DNA of 64,000 nt from Flavobacteriales bacterium UBA6051 (GCA_002427735.1 DIYP01000006.1:186001-250000), one strand, 5' to 3'. Numbered from the stretch's first letter, positions 24,444-32,376 are shown. Notes: generated by a model from the sequence alone, not told the origin. A program made the numbers and translations.

Positions 24444-24445
24444 TT

Positions 24446-24802
24446 ATGTCGAGAAAGTATATTGAGAATCCAAATTCGTGCACATTGGTTCATACCATGA
24501 ATGTGATTGGTAACAAATGGAAACCGATCATTTTGTATTTACTTTCCAATGGTGCTCTTCGATTTGGGAAACTCCATGTGTTAACACCAACAATTTCTAA
24601 AAAGGTGCTTACAAGCCAATTAAAGGAATTGGAAGAAGATGGCTTGATTAATCGAAGAGCGTATGCAGAAACGCCGCCTCGTGTTGAATACTCATTAACT
24701 GAAAAAGCTGAAGGATTGCTGCCAGTCTTGGTTCAATTGAGTAATTGGGCAGAGCAAAACTATCCTGAAGTGAATTTTGAAGAATGTAAAATTCATCTCT
24801 AG
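24446..24802 (+). CDS. HxlR-family winged-helix regulator (2)
   Basis: This 118-aa protein has NSCTLVHTMNVIGNKWKPII, a helix-turn-helix around LTPTISKKVLTSQLKELEED and the wing AETPPRVEYSLTEKAEGLL. A single Cys at residue 10 matches the sensing-Cys position of YodB-like regulators. It is divergent from the MdaB-like/peroxiredoxin-like unit, with dyads in between. Confidence 0.9.
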   Translation: MSRKYIENPNSCTLVHTMNVIGNKWKPIILYLLSNGALRFGKLHVLTPTISKKVLTSQLKELEEDGLINRRAYAETPPRVEYSLTEKAEGLLPVLVQLSNWAEQNYPEVNFEECKIHL

Positions 24803-24831
24803 CACTCCGCTTAATTAGATATATTTATTGC

Positions 24832-25359
24832 ATGGGTATTCATCACTTAATTCCGGCTCAATTTGATACCGAAAGGTTGAATATTGTTTCTTTGAATAGC
24901 GCAGAAATCTCCGAAGATCTCACCGAACGAACCAAAGACATTTTGAGTCCTGAAGTTACCAAATCACTGCCCCCAGGTTGGCAAACGATCGACACTACCA
25001 TAAAAGTGCGTCAATGGCTAAAAGATCGGGTGAACGAAAGTCTTGTTTTGCGTGTCAATTTACAGTCCAGTGCAGCGTTGATAGGTTTTGTTTTCTGTCA
25101 CATCGATGAAGGGAACAACGACCAGTGCTCGATTCGATTTGGTTATTTACTTCACGCTGAAAGCTGGGGGCAAGGTTTAGGTACAGAACTTGTCCATGGA
25201 ATAGTAGAATGGGCGAAAACGAAAAGAGTAATAAAGTCTATTTCAGGCGGTGTTGAGAAATCCAATATCGGTTCGATCAAGGTACTGGAAAAGGTAGGCT
25301 TCAGGAAACTTGATGAGGACACATCAGATACGGTTTTCTATGAGTATCTGATCAGGTAA
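24832..25359 (+). CDS. GNAT-family N-acetyltransferase (RimJ/RimL type)
   Basis: This 175-aa acetyltransferase begins with the FDTERLNIVSLNS pattern of RimJ/RimL enzymes. It has RFGYLLHAESWGQGLGTELV with the Q-G-L-G-T acetyl-CoA loop near residue 113, and NIGSIKVLEKVGFRKL at the end. The target is unknown. It follows the HxlR gene by 29 bp and may be read through from it. Confidence 0.85.
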   Translation: MGIHHLIPAQFDTERLNIVSLNSAEISEDLTERTKDILSPEVTKSLPPGWQTIDTTIKVRQWLKDRVNESLVLRVNLQSSAALIGFVFCHIDEGNNDQCSIRFGYLLHAESWGQGLGTELVHGIVEWAKTKRVIKSISGGVEKSNIGSIKVLEKVGFRKLDEDTSDTVFYEYLIR

Positions 25360-25487
25360 TTGATAGCGCAGAAAACGTCATGATGAAGAAAAATGAATGT
25401 GTTTTGCATAGGGAATGAGTTAATGTTGGTTAAAAAGGTGAGATAACCTCCAATAAGTTCTATCTTCATTCGAAACATTCCGCTATC

Positions 25488-25958
25488 ATGAAATATTTAT
25501 TGATTCCATTGTCACTTTTATTGTTTGTCGCTTGTTCTGAGAAGCCTTCATCCCAAGAAGATATTGTTCAGAATACAGAGCAAGATCTTGAAGCTATTAA
25601 AACTCAGGTTACTCGTTTTTCCGCTTTGGTTATGGAAGGTGATTTTGATGGGGTAGGTGAAATGTATTCGTCTGAAGCAAGTATTTTCCCAACGAATAGT
25701 GATATCATTAAAGGACGAGAGGAAATTACAGCTTATTGGAATGCACCCGGAGGTGGTGATATTAGCTATCACAAGGTTACACCTATTGAAATTAAGGTTT
25801 GGGAGGATGAAGCATATGATTACGGATATTATGAGGGAAAGAGTTTAGATTCTCTCGGAACTGAAATTCCGTGGAAAGGAAAGTATGTTATCGTCTGGAA
25901 AAAAGAAAATGACGAGTGGAAAATATACCTGGATATTTGGAATAGAATTGTGGAATGA
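25488..25958 (+). CDS. SnoaL/DUF4440-like lipoprotein
   Basis: This 156-aa protein has a lipoprotein signal (LLLFVACSEK, Cys at about residue 17). An NTF2-like domain follows with EGDFDGVGEMYSSEASIFP, IIKGREEITAYWNAPGG and GKYVIVWKKENDEWKIYLD, typical of the DUF4440/SnoaL-like family. It may bind a small molecule in its cone-shaped pocket; the activity is unknown. It is coupled by a 4-bp ATGA overlap to the following GNAT gene. Confidence 0.8.
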   Translation: MKYLLIPLSLLLFVACSEKPSSQEDIVQNTEQDLEAIKTQVTRFSALVMEGDFDGVGEMYSSEASIFPTNSDIIKGREEITAYWNAPGGGDISYHKVTPIEIKVWEDEAYDYGYYEGKSLDSLGTEIPWKGKYVIVWKKENDEWKIYLDIWNRIVE

Positions 25959-26395
25959 GTTCAATCGTTTTTAAAAAAATTGAATATAACTCTACCGATT
26001 GGAGAGAGGCAGTTCTATTGCGTGAAAAGATATTGAGAGTTCCACTTGGCGCACGATTCTTGCCGGAAGAGTTGGCGGAGGAAGAAAAGCACATTCACAT
26101 CGCTGGCTATCGTCAAAAACGAATCGTGGCAACATCAGTATTGGTTCCTCTTTCGGATGAAATGAAGGTACAACGCGTTGTTGTTGCTGACGATGAACGC
26201 AGTCAAGGAATAGGAGGAGAAATGATGCGTTTTTGTGAACACTTATCTATTCAATCAGGTCGTTCGCTGATGTATTGCCACGCGAGAGATTCAGCGGTTG
26301 ATTTTTATCAAAAGAACGGTTGGACTGAAGAAGGTGAGTATTTTGATGAAGATGGAATTCCGCATGTCAAAATGGTCAAACACTTGGCTAAATGA
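25955..26395 (+). CDS. GNAT-family N-acetyltransferase
   Basis: This 146-aa acetyltransferase has VQRVVVADDERSQGIGGEMM (acetyl-CoA loop Q-G-I-G-G) and YCHARDSAVDFYQKNGWTEEG, the pattern of YjcF/ElaA-like small enzymes. Its start codon lies inside the end of the SnoaL-like lipoprotein gene, so the pair is co-translated. The substrate is unknown. Confidence 0.85.
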   Translation: MSSIVFKKIEYNSTDWREAVLLREKILRVPLGARFLPEELAEEEKHIHIAGYRQKRIVATSVLVPLSDEMKVQRVVVADDERSQGIGGEMMRFCEHLSIQSGRSLMYCHARDSAVDFYQKNGWTEEGEYFDEDGIPHVKMVKHLAK

Positions 26396-26434
26396 TCCCC
26401 ATATTGGGATGAAAGGCATTCAATAAAATTGTTT

Positions 26435-26442
26435 TATATTTG
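26435..26442 (+). promoter_or_regulatory. TAnnTTTG box of the T9SS gene
   Basis: TATATTTG matches the -7 consensus, about 138 bp before ATG 26580. The untranslated leader would contain a perfect hairpin at 26521-26538 (TGCAATC, 4-base loop, GATTGCA). No good -33 element is seen. Confidence 0.3.
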
Positions 26443-26579
26443 GAATGGAGGAAGTTTGCACGTTCTGTGTCGACTTAGATTTCATCATTAGGGAAGGAAT
26501 TGGGAATCTAAGTTGCTTCTTGCAATCATTCGATTGCATGCCCTAATTGTCATTATTTATTAATTAAAAACTAAAAATT

Positions 26580-27731
26580 ATGGTAGTTAGGAGACTTACC
26601 TTTATTCTTTTGTTCGGATTATTTTCTTCGAACGGATTTACTCAGATTTCGCAAAGTTGTGATTGTATTGTAGACACGCTCGGATTGGAGAATTATCTTT
26701 CAATGCTCAGCCTTAATGAAAACCAACCTCTTTCCTTTGAAGTGGAAAATGCGAGTTCTACTTTTGCAGTTCTTCATGGTTATATAGATGGTTCCACACC
26801 TTCAGTTGTGCAGAGTTTTATCAGCAACTATCCAAACGTTACGACACTCGTATTCATGCAAGTGCCCGGTAGCGCTGATGATAATGCTAATTTAATTGCT
26901 TCTCAGGATCTTAGAAACAGAGGGTACAAGCACTACCTTCCTGCAGTTACGGCCTACAGTCAGGATGCTTTCATTGCTTCTGGAGGAGTGGATATGTTTG
27001 TGGGAGGTCTGATTCGTGTCGTTGATGTAGACGCAGAAGTTGGTGTCCATTCATGGAGCGATGGCTCAAATGATGCTACTGATTTTCCAGTTGGTCATCC
27101 ATATCACTTGTCCTATATTAATTATTATGTGAACATGGGATTCACACAGCAGGAAGCCGAAGATTTCTACTATTTTACCATTAATGCGGCACCCGCAAGT
27201 GGTATTCATTTCATGACTGAAACAGAGTTGAATAATTATGGAACAAGAACCTGTACGTTCGCAAGTGCTCCCAACTATTCACTTACCCAAATGGGAAATA
27301 CACTTATGGCTGATTTAGATAATGCCTCTTATCAGTGGCTCGATTGTAATAATGGAAACAGTATTTTGGTAGGGGAGACATCGCAGTCAATTACACTTTC
27401 AAATAATGGCAGCTATGCAGTCATTGTTTCAGAAATGAACTGTATGGATACGTCTGCTTGTTTTGTTGTCGACAATCTCAGTTTGGCAGAGAAGGGAACT
27501 AATGAAATCACAATCTATCCAAATCCTACAGGACAGGTACTGCATATTGATGCTTCGCATTTGACAAATAAGGTGAATGCTGTGGAAGTGCAAAACATGC
27601 TTGGGCAGCGAATGCTTGACGTTTCAGGGAATTTTAAGGAGATGAATGTTTCCGGATTACCTCCTGGTGTTTACATCTTACAACTTCAAACACAAGAAGA
27701 GCGACATTCTGTGCGCTTTGTGAAAGAGTAA
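26580..27731 (+). CDS. Secreted ClpP/crotonase-like protein with Ig-like and T9SS domains
   Basis: This 383-aa protein has a signal peptide (residues 1-22). The domain at about 55-220 resembles exported ClpP/crotonase-fold proteins: TLVFMQVPGSADDNANLIAS, then FIASGGVDMFVGGLIRVVD with a possible nucleophile Ser, GVHSWSDG with a possible catalytic His, and IHFMTETELNNYG at the end. An Ig-like module with SYQWLDC follows (about 235-300), then a T9SS sorting domain starting ITIYPNPTGQVLHID. Module and sorting domain resemble those of the protein at 3478. A surface serine hydrolase is possible; this is inferred from fold-level similarity only. Confidence 0.65.
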   Translation: MVVRRLTFILLFGLFSSNGFTQISQSCDCIVDTLGLENYLSMLSLNENQPLSFEVENASSTFAVLHGYIDGSTPSVVQSFISNYPNVTTLVFMQVPGSADDNANLIASQDLRNRGYKHYLPAVTAYSQDAFIASGGVDMFVGGLIRVVDVDAEVGVHSWSDGSNDATDFPVGHPYHLSYINYYVNMGFTQQEAEDFYYFTINAAPASGIHFMTETELNNYGTRTCTFASAPNYSLTQMGNTLMADLDNASYQWLDCNNGNSILVGETSQSITLSNNGSYAVIVSEMNCMDTSACFVVDNLSLAEKGTNEITIYPNPTGQVLHIDASHLTNKVNAVEVQNMLGQRMLDVSGNFKEMNVSGLPPGVYILQLQTQEERHSVRFVKE

Positions 27732-27738
27732 ATAGATG

Positions 27739-27776
27739 AAAAGAAGTCCCAATACTTTGGGACTTCTTTTTATTTT
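27739..27776 (+). terminator. Terminator after the ClpP-like T9SS gene
   Basis: The stem AAAAGAAGTCCC / GGGACTTCTTTT is followed by TATTTT. It ends just before the next start codon. Confidence 0.85.
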
Positions 27777-27782
27777 AGTTCG

Positions 27783-28703
27783 GTGAAGCAATTCAAGACA
27801 ATAGCTGATTATTGTTCTGCGATTAACATCGCTCCTCCCAAGCATCCACATTTCGATATCCGCAAGTTTGAGGATAATATGCCAACCGTGGTGCATGAAA
27901 TGGAGCCTTTCAGACATGAGTTCTATGCAATAGCCATTAAAGCTGAGGGAGATGGAATTGTCGTCTCTGGCCATCACTCCAATTTTCCAGAGGGATCAAC
28001 AGTTTTTTTTAATTCACCATTTCAGATCTTGTCATGGGATATTGCTCCAAATTGGTCGGGGTATTATGTCATGTTTTCCAAAGAGTTTATTGCACAATCG
28101 CATCATTTCAATGATCTACTGAGTCACTTCCCTTTCCTTAAAATTGAAGAGGCCATACCATTCACAATAGAAAAAAGTGGTTCTGAGCAACTACTGCGCA
28201 TATTTCATGATATATGGGAAGAGTATTATGGTAGAGAAAAAGATAAGTTCGCACTTATTGAAGCTTGGGTGATTGTATTATTGAATTATGTAAAGCGTTG
28301 CTATGATACCCAAGTTGAAACCGTTGAGAGTGAAAGCATAATTAAAAAGGCGGATTTGAAATTGCTGGCACGTTATCAGGCAATGGTACAGTCTAGTTTT
28401 AATAATACAGCGGCCTTAGAGACATTTGCGAATTTGCATTCGACGAGCTATTACGCGGATAAATTAAATGTTCATCCTAACCATTTAAACTCTATTGTGA
28501 AAGGCATGACTGGTCAGACAGCTTCAAAAATCATCTATGATCACATCACTTTAAAGGCGAAGGAGTTATTAAAACAAACCGATGAAAGCATCAAAGAGAT
28601 CGCATATAGGTTGTACTTTGATTCGCCAAATAACTTCAGCACTTTTTTCAAAAAACATACGAGCGTTACTCCAAATGCGTATAGAAAATCGAAACATCTT
28701 TGA
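27783..28703 (+). CDS. AraC-family regulator (paralog 4)
   Basis: This 306-aa protein starts with GTG at 27783; the residues that follow (KQFKTIADYCSAINIAPPKHP) align with the N termini of the other paralogs. It has a cupin-like core (GSTVFFNSPFQILSWD) and the C-terminal helix-turn-helix pair (NVHPNHLNSIVKG and SIKEIAYRLYFDSPNNFST). It is the most divergent of the four: the usual GYxLGF is YRLYFD here. The start codon lies about 7 bp after the terminator of the previous gene, leaving almost no room for a separate promoter. Genes at 28774 and 29279 follow in the same direction and are likely targets. Confidence 0.8.
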   Translation: MKQFKTIADYCSAINIAPPKHPHFDIRKFEDNMPTVVHEMEPFRHEFYAIAIKAEGDGIVVSGHHSNFPEGSTVFFNSPFQILSWDIAPNWSGYYVMFSKEFIAQSHHFNDLLSHFPFLKIEEAIPFTIEKSGSEQLLRIFHDIWEEYYGREKDKFALIEAWVIVLLNYVKRCYDTQVETVESESIIKKADLKLLARYQAMVQSSFNNTAALETFANLHSTSYYADKLNVHPNHLNSIVKGMTGQTASKIIYDHITLKAKELLKQTDESIKEIAYRLYFDSPNNFSTFFKKHTSVTPNAYRKSKHL

Positions 28704-28773
28704 TTTTCAAACTTCTTCATTTGAATTCTGAATTCCATCGAGATTATTAGTGCGCAACTTTGTCCTGTAGTTA

Positions 28774-29274
28774 ATGATGAACAGGATGAATACAGTCAAG
28801 CAAAACGTCGAGGAATTCGTCGAATATCTAGAGAGCAAAAAAGTTGAGCAAGCAATTATCAGATTGTTTGTGGCAACGGATAAATCAGATTGGAACAATT
28901 TAAGTGAAGTGTTCAATGATTTCGTGGAATTGGATTATTCTTCCATGACCGGTGTGGCGGGAAGTGTTCTGAGTTCAAAAGACATTATTGCAGAATGGAG
29001 TGCAGTTCTTCCAGGTTTCGATTATACGCATCACCAAATCGGAAATTTTATCATTGAAATAGAGGGAGATAAAGCTAAGGCATTTTGCTATGGAACCGCA
29101 ACACATTTTCTAGGAAACAAAAATGAAAACCTTTGGACGGTTGTTGGATCTTACGATTTCACTTTGAAGAGGCACGAACATCAATGGAAAATTACGGCGA
29201 TGAGATTCAACTATAAATACCAATCCGGGAATGGTGAGTTAGTCAATTTGGCTATTGAAAATGCAAAAAAATAA
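28774..29274 (+). CDS. SnoaL-like (NTF2-fold) protein
   Basis: This 166-aa cytoplasmic protein of the SnoaL-like polyketide-cyclase/NTF2 family has RLFVATDKSDWNNLSEVFND, FVELDYSSMTG, YTHHQIGNFIIEIEGDKAKA and VVGSYDFTLKRHEHQWKIT. Members include steroid isomerases and dehydratases as well as binding proteins; no catalytic residues can be assigned here. It is followed after 4 bp by a secreted hydrolase gene, and the two form one unit. ATG codons at 28777 and 28786 are alternative starts. Confidence 0.8.
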   Translation: MMNRMNTVKQNVEEFVEYLESKKVEQAIIRLFVATDKSDWNNLSEVFNDFVELDYSSMTGVAGSVLSSKDIIAEWSAVLPGFDYTHHQIGNFIIEIEGDKAKAFCYGTATHFLGNKNENLWTVVGSYDFTLKRHEHQWKITAMRFNYKYQSGNGELVNLAIENAKK

Positions 29275-29278
29275 TACG

Positions 29279-30259
29279 ATGAAAAGATCAATAATTATAG
29301 CGCTGGCGGGCATGATAAGTCTAACAGCTCACACACAAAATCAAGTAAACATGAAAAAGGTAAATTTTAACAGTGAAGGAGCGAATTTGGTAGGAAATCT
29401 CTATTACCCATCGGACTATATAGAAGGAGAGATGTATCCAGCGATTGTAGTATCCGGAAGTTGGACAACAATAAAGGAACAAATGTCCGGATTATATGCT
29501 CAAAAGTTGGCAGAGCAAGGTTTCATAACATTAGCGTTTGATTGCAGAAACTTCGGAGAAAGTGAAGGAGAACCAAGGTTCTATGAAAGTCCCCAAATGA
29601 AAAAAGTTGATGTAAAAAACGCGGTAACGTATTTGGCGTCTTTGGGTGAGGTTGATGACTCAAAAATTGGAGCATTTGGAGTATGCGCTGGGGCAATGTA
29701 TACATTGATGGCTGCAGCGGAAGATAATAGAATTAACTCGGTGGTGACAGCTGCTTCGTGGTTACACGATGCTGAAGCGGTGAAATTGTTTTACGGTGGT
29801 GAAGAAGGTGTTCAAGAGAAGATTAATGCAGCTAAATCTGCGAAGAATCAGTATGCTGAAAACGGCACGGTAGAATACATACCATCAATTTCTACTACGG
29901 ATGCTTCTGCAGCGATGTATGGTCCTTATGATTATTATTTGAACCCAGAACGAGGAGCAGTTGCTCAGTGGAGTGCGGATAAATTTGCAGTAATGTCCTG
30001 GGAAGATTGGTTAACTACAGACCCTATGCCTACTTCAGTTCAGTTAACATGCCCAATACTTATGATCCATTCTGATGGAGCTGTGTTACCACAGTACACA
30101 AAAAACTATTTCGAGAATATTGCATCGAAAGACAAACAACTCCACTGGATGGACACAGAGTTGGAATCACCATTTCATCAGTTTAATTATTATGATCAGG
30201 ACGCAGAAGTGAGCGAATCGGTGAAGATGGCTACAACATGGTTTAAAACAAAAATGTAA
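29279..30259 (+). CDS. Secreted alpha/beta hydrolase with Cys nucleophile (dienelactone-hydrolase/YcjY-like)
   Basis: This protein of about 326 aa starts at ATG 29279, which begins a signal peptide (MKRSIIIALAGMISLTAHTQ). An ATG at 29255 would overlap the previous gene. The alpha/beta-hydrolase core contains AFDCRNFGESEGEPRF and the nucleophile elbow FGVCAGAM near residue 135. There the nucleophile is Cys instead of Ser, as in dienelactone hydrolase and some YcjY-like proteins. The acid is probably in LMIHSDGA and the His in SPFHQFNYYD. Export plus an NTF2-fold partner suggests processing of a small lactone or ester; the substrate is unknown. Confidence 0.82.
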   Translation: MKRSIIIALAGMISLTAHTQNQVNMKKVNFNSEGANLVGNLYYPSDYIEGEMYPAIVVSGSWTTIKEQMSGLYAQKLAEQGFITLAFDCRNFGESEGEPRFYESPQMKKVDVKNAVTYLASLGEVDDSKIGAFGVCAGAMYTLMAAAEDNRINSVVTAASWLHDAEAVKLFYGGEEGVQEKINAAKSAKNQYAENGTVEYIPSISTTDASAAMYGPYDYYLNPERGAVAQWSADKFAVMSWEDWLTTDPMPTSVQLTCPILMIHSDGAVLPQYTKNYFENIASKDKQLHWMDTELESPFHQFNYYDQDAEVSESVKMATTWFKTKM

Positions 30260-30280
30260 AGAATAGCATAGGTTTAGTTC

Positions 30281-30314
30281 AAGAGCTCGGAGTGTTTTGC
30301 TTCGAGCTTTTTTG
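30281..30314 (+). terminator. Terminator after the hydrolase gene
   Basis: AGCTCG (30284-30289) pairs with CGAGCT (30303-30308), followed by TTTTTTG. Confidence 0.75.
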
Positions 30315-30324
30315 TTCGGAAAAC

Positions 30325-30651
30325 TCAACTCATATGCTTTTTCCCCCATGTACTCATTTGAGTAATAATGGGAAAAAGAGTCTCTCCCTTTTCAGTAATA
30401 AAATACTCCACTCTTGGCGGAATTTCGGGATAAATGACTCTTTTAAGTATGCCATCCTGTTCTAGTTCTCTCAGTTGTTTGGTAAGCATTTGTTTACTGA
30501 TTCCTTCAATTCCTCGTTGAAGTACACCAAATCGATTGGCTCCCTTAGAGATTAGGTAGAGGATAATTGGCTTCCATTTTCCTCCAATGACACTCATACA
30601 AAATGTTACCGGACATTCGTTGGACAATTTTTTTTCATTTTTATCTATCAT
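30325..30651 (-). CDS. HxlR-family winged-helix regulator (3)
   Basis: This 108-aa protein has NECPVTFCMSVIGGKWKPII, with Cys at residues 13 and 18, the helix-turn-helix LQRGIEGISKQMLTKQLREL and the wing PPRVEYFITEKGETLFP. The first Cys is in the redox-sensing position of YodB-like members. It is divergent from the MDR oxidoreductase at 30759, and a long dyad lies directly before that gene. Confidence 0.9.
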   Translation of the reverse strand: MIDKNEKKLSNECPVTFCMSVIGGKWKPIILYLISKGANRFGVLQRGIEGISKQMLTKQLRELEQDGILKRVIYPEIPPRVEYFITEKGETLFPIITQMSTWGKKHMS

Positions 30652-30722
30652 CTACATGCTAATAAAATGAACATTAGTCTCAAAAATAATACTATGTAAC
30701 TAAAATATAACTACTTGATTTT

Positions 30723-30751
30723 TTTGGACTAAGTTACAAAATTTGTCCAAA
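30723..30751 (+). promoter_or_regulatory. Dyad TTTGGAC-N15-GTCCAAA, candidate HxlR operator
   Basis: The 7-bp perfect arms at 30723-30729 and 30745-30751 end 7 bp before the MDR start codon. The gap contains AAGTTAC, which pairs with GTAACT upstream. Confidence 0.5.
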
Positions 30752-30758
30752 AGATGAT

Positions 30759-31757
30759 ATGAAGGCAATTGTAAGAACTGCTCCTGGAAAATTCTTTTCA
30801 GGTATGAAAGTGATGGATGTTTCAAGTGAGCCAATTGGAAAGAGTGATCTCCGAATCAAAATGATAGCCAGTCGCATTAATCCCGTAGATATGGATTTAA
30901 TGAAAGGATTTCCCACTTTGAAGTATAAAACGCCTCAATTCGGCGGCATAGATGGTGTAGGTGAGATAGTTGAACTAGGTGAAGGGGTAGAGCGCTTTAA
31001 CGTAGGAGATTCCGTGGCATTCTATCGATTGTTTACTGATATCGGTACATGGGCAGAAGAGATCGTTGTTGATGAAAGATTTACTGCGCTCGTGCCAGAT
31101 CGTTTAGATCTTCTAAAGGTCGGAAGCATAGTTCTTCCATTATTAACTGCTTATGAAAGTCTAATGGCTTTAAAACCTGAAAAGGGAGCAACAATTCTTG
31201 TTCATGGAGCCGGAGGAGGTGTAGGGTTTCAAGCTGTTCATTTGGCAAGAGCACTAGGTTTGGAAGTCATCGCAAATGCTTCTGAAAGAGATAAGAAAGA
31301 CCTCATGAATGCAGGGATTAAGGAATTTATAGATTACAGGCAAACGAATTTTGCCGATTATCTCTCGGATCGCTCTCCTGATTATGTTTTAGATACGATA
31401 GGGAAAAAGACATTGACAAGATCTATTTTTCTCCAGCCTGAAAAAGTTGTTTCCACAAATTTCCCTGCAGTAGATCAAATGAATAAAACAGGAGTGAAGC
31501 TCTCTGGCTTTTTAAAATTTGTCATTGGCGTTGTCAACATGAAGCATAACCGAATGGCAAAAAAAAATAACGTGTCATTGATTGGACAGGTAACAGGAGC
31601 AAACCGACATCATTTGAAAAGTGCCTTGGACTTGATTTCTTCGGATGAGAATTATTTCTTTCGAGAAACAAAACAGTTAAGTTTAGCTGAAGTATCAGAG
31701 CGCGGACTCAGCGAAAAGAGTATAGGTAAAACAATTGTATTCAATGAAAACAAGTAG
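30759..31757 (+). CDS. MDR-family NAD(P)-dependent oxidoreductase (quinone reductase type)
   Basis: This 332-aa medium-chain reductase has FGGIDGVGEIVELGEGVERF in the catalytic half and the cofactor motif HGAGGGVGFQAVHLARALG near residue 150. Zinc-ligand residues are missing, as in quinone oxidoreductases. The paralog at 20691 has the same genetic setting (divergent HxlR). Its last 14 bp overlap the start of the PAP2 gene, so the two are coupled. Confidence 0.88.
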   Translation: MKAIVRTAPGKFFSGMKVMDVSSEPIGKSDLRIKMIASRINPVDMDLMKGFPTLKYKTPQFGGIDGVGEIVELGEGVERFNVGDSVAFYRLFTDIGTWAEEIVVDERFTALVPDRLDLLKVGSIVLPLLTAYESLMALKPEKGATILVHGAGGGVGFQAVHLARALGLEVIANASERDKKDLMNAGIKEFIDYRQTNFADYLSDRSPDYVLDTIGKKTLTRSIFLQPEKVVSTNFPAVDQMNKTGVKLSGFLKFVIGVVNMKHNRMAKKNNVSLIGQVTGANRHHLKSALDLISSDENYFFRETKQLSLAEVSERGLSEKSIGKTIVFNENK

Positions 31758-32376
31758 GCTAATAACGCTTTTACTCGTTGGGATTTTGGTATGCTCAGCC
31801 ATTACCTGGACGGTCATTGTCTCAGGTCTTGATTGGTCATGGGCGGTTTTCTTTAATCAACATAATGTATATGTTAAACTATCGAGTCCGTTTGTGCTTG
31901 CTGGGATGGGAGTACCACTTTTCATAATCGGCTATCAGTATTTTAAAATGAAAAAGAGAAATGATGAAAATAGTCGGGTTCAGTATTGGAGGGCATTGGG
32001 TGCATTTGTTTCAACCTATATTCTAATGACAGTTTTGAAAGTGTTTACGAATAGAGTGGACATGGAACCATTTGAACCGTTGGGATCGATTGATTTTTCG
32101 CATCAATTTCGCTTTGGCTTTATGAATAGTAACTCGTGGTGGGAATCTTTTTCTGAAGGGTGGCCATCCGGACATACAATGATCGCAGTTGGAATGGCTA
32201 TTGCGATTCATCCTCTGCTTAGGTCGAAGTTTTGGCGCACGGTTAATGTCATCTATCCGATAATAGTTGCAATGAGTGTTTCAACAGCTTTTCATTGGAT
32301 TTCAGATGTAGTTTCAGGAGGAATTCTTGGTGTCATATTGGGATACTATTTCGCGCTGTACAAGCCAAAAGGTTAA
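31744..32376 (+). CDS. PAP2-family membrane phosphatase
   Basis: This protein of about 210 aa starts at ATG 31744, overlapping the oxidoreductase gene by 14 bp. It has five to six hydrophobic segments. The three PAP2 motifs are present: K-(x)-TNR near residue 100, WPSGHTMIAVG near 140 and STAFHWISDVVSGG near 180, with the catalytic His. Such enzymes dephosphorylate lipid phosphates, for example undecaprenyl diphosphate or phosphatidate, on the outer face of the inner membrane. Why it is coupled to a quinone reductase is not clear. Confidence 0.85.
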   Translation: MKTSRLITLLLVGILVCSAITWTVIVSGLDWSWAVFFNQHNVYVKLSSPFVLAGMGVPLFIIGYQYFKMKKRNDENSRVQYWRALGAFVSTYILMTVLKVFTNRVDMEPFEPLGSIDFSHQFRFGFMNSNSWWESFSEGWPSGHTMIAVGMAIAIHPLLRSKFWRTVNVIYPIIVAMSVSTAFHWISDVVSGGILGVILGYYFALYKPKG

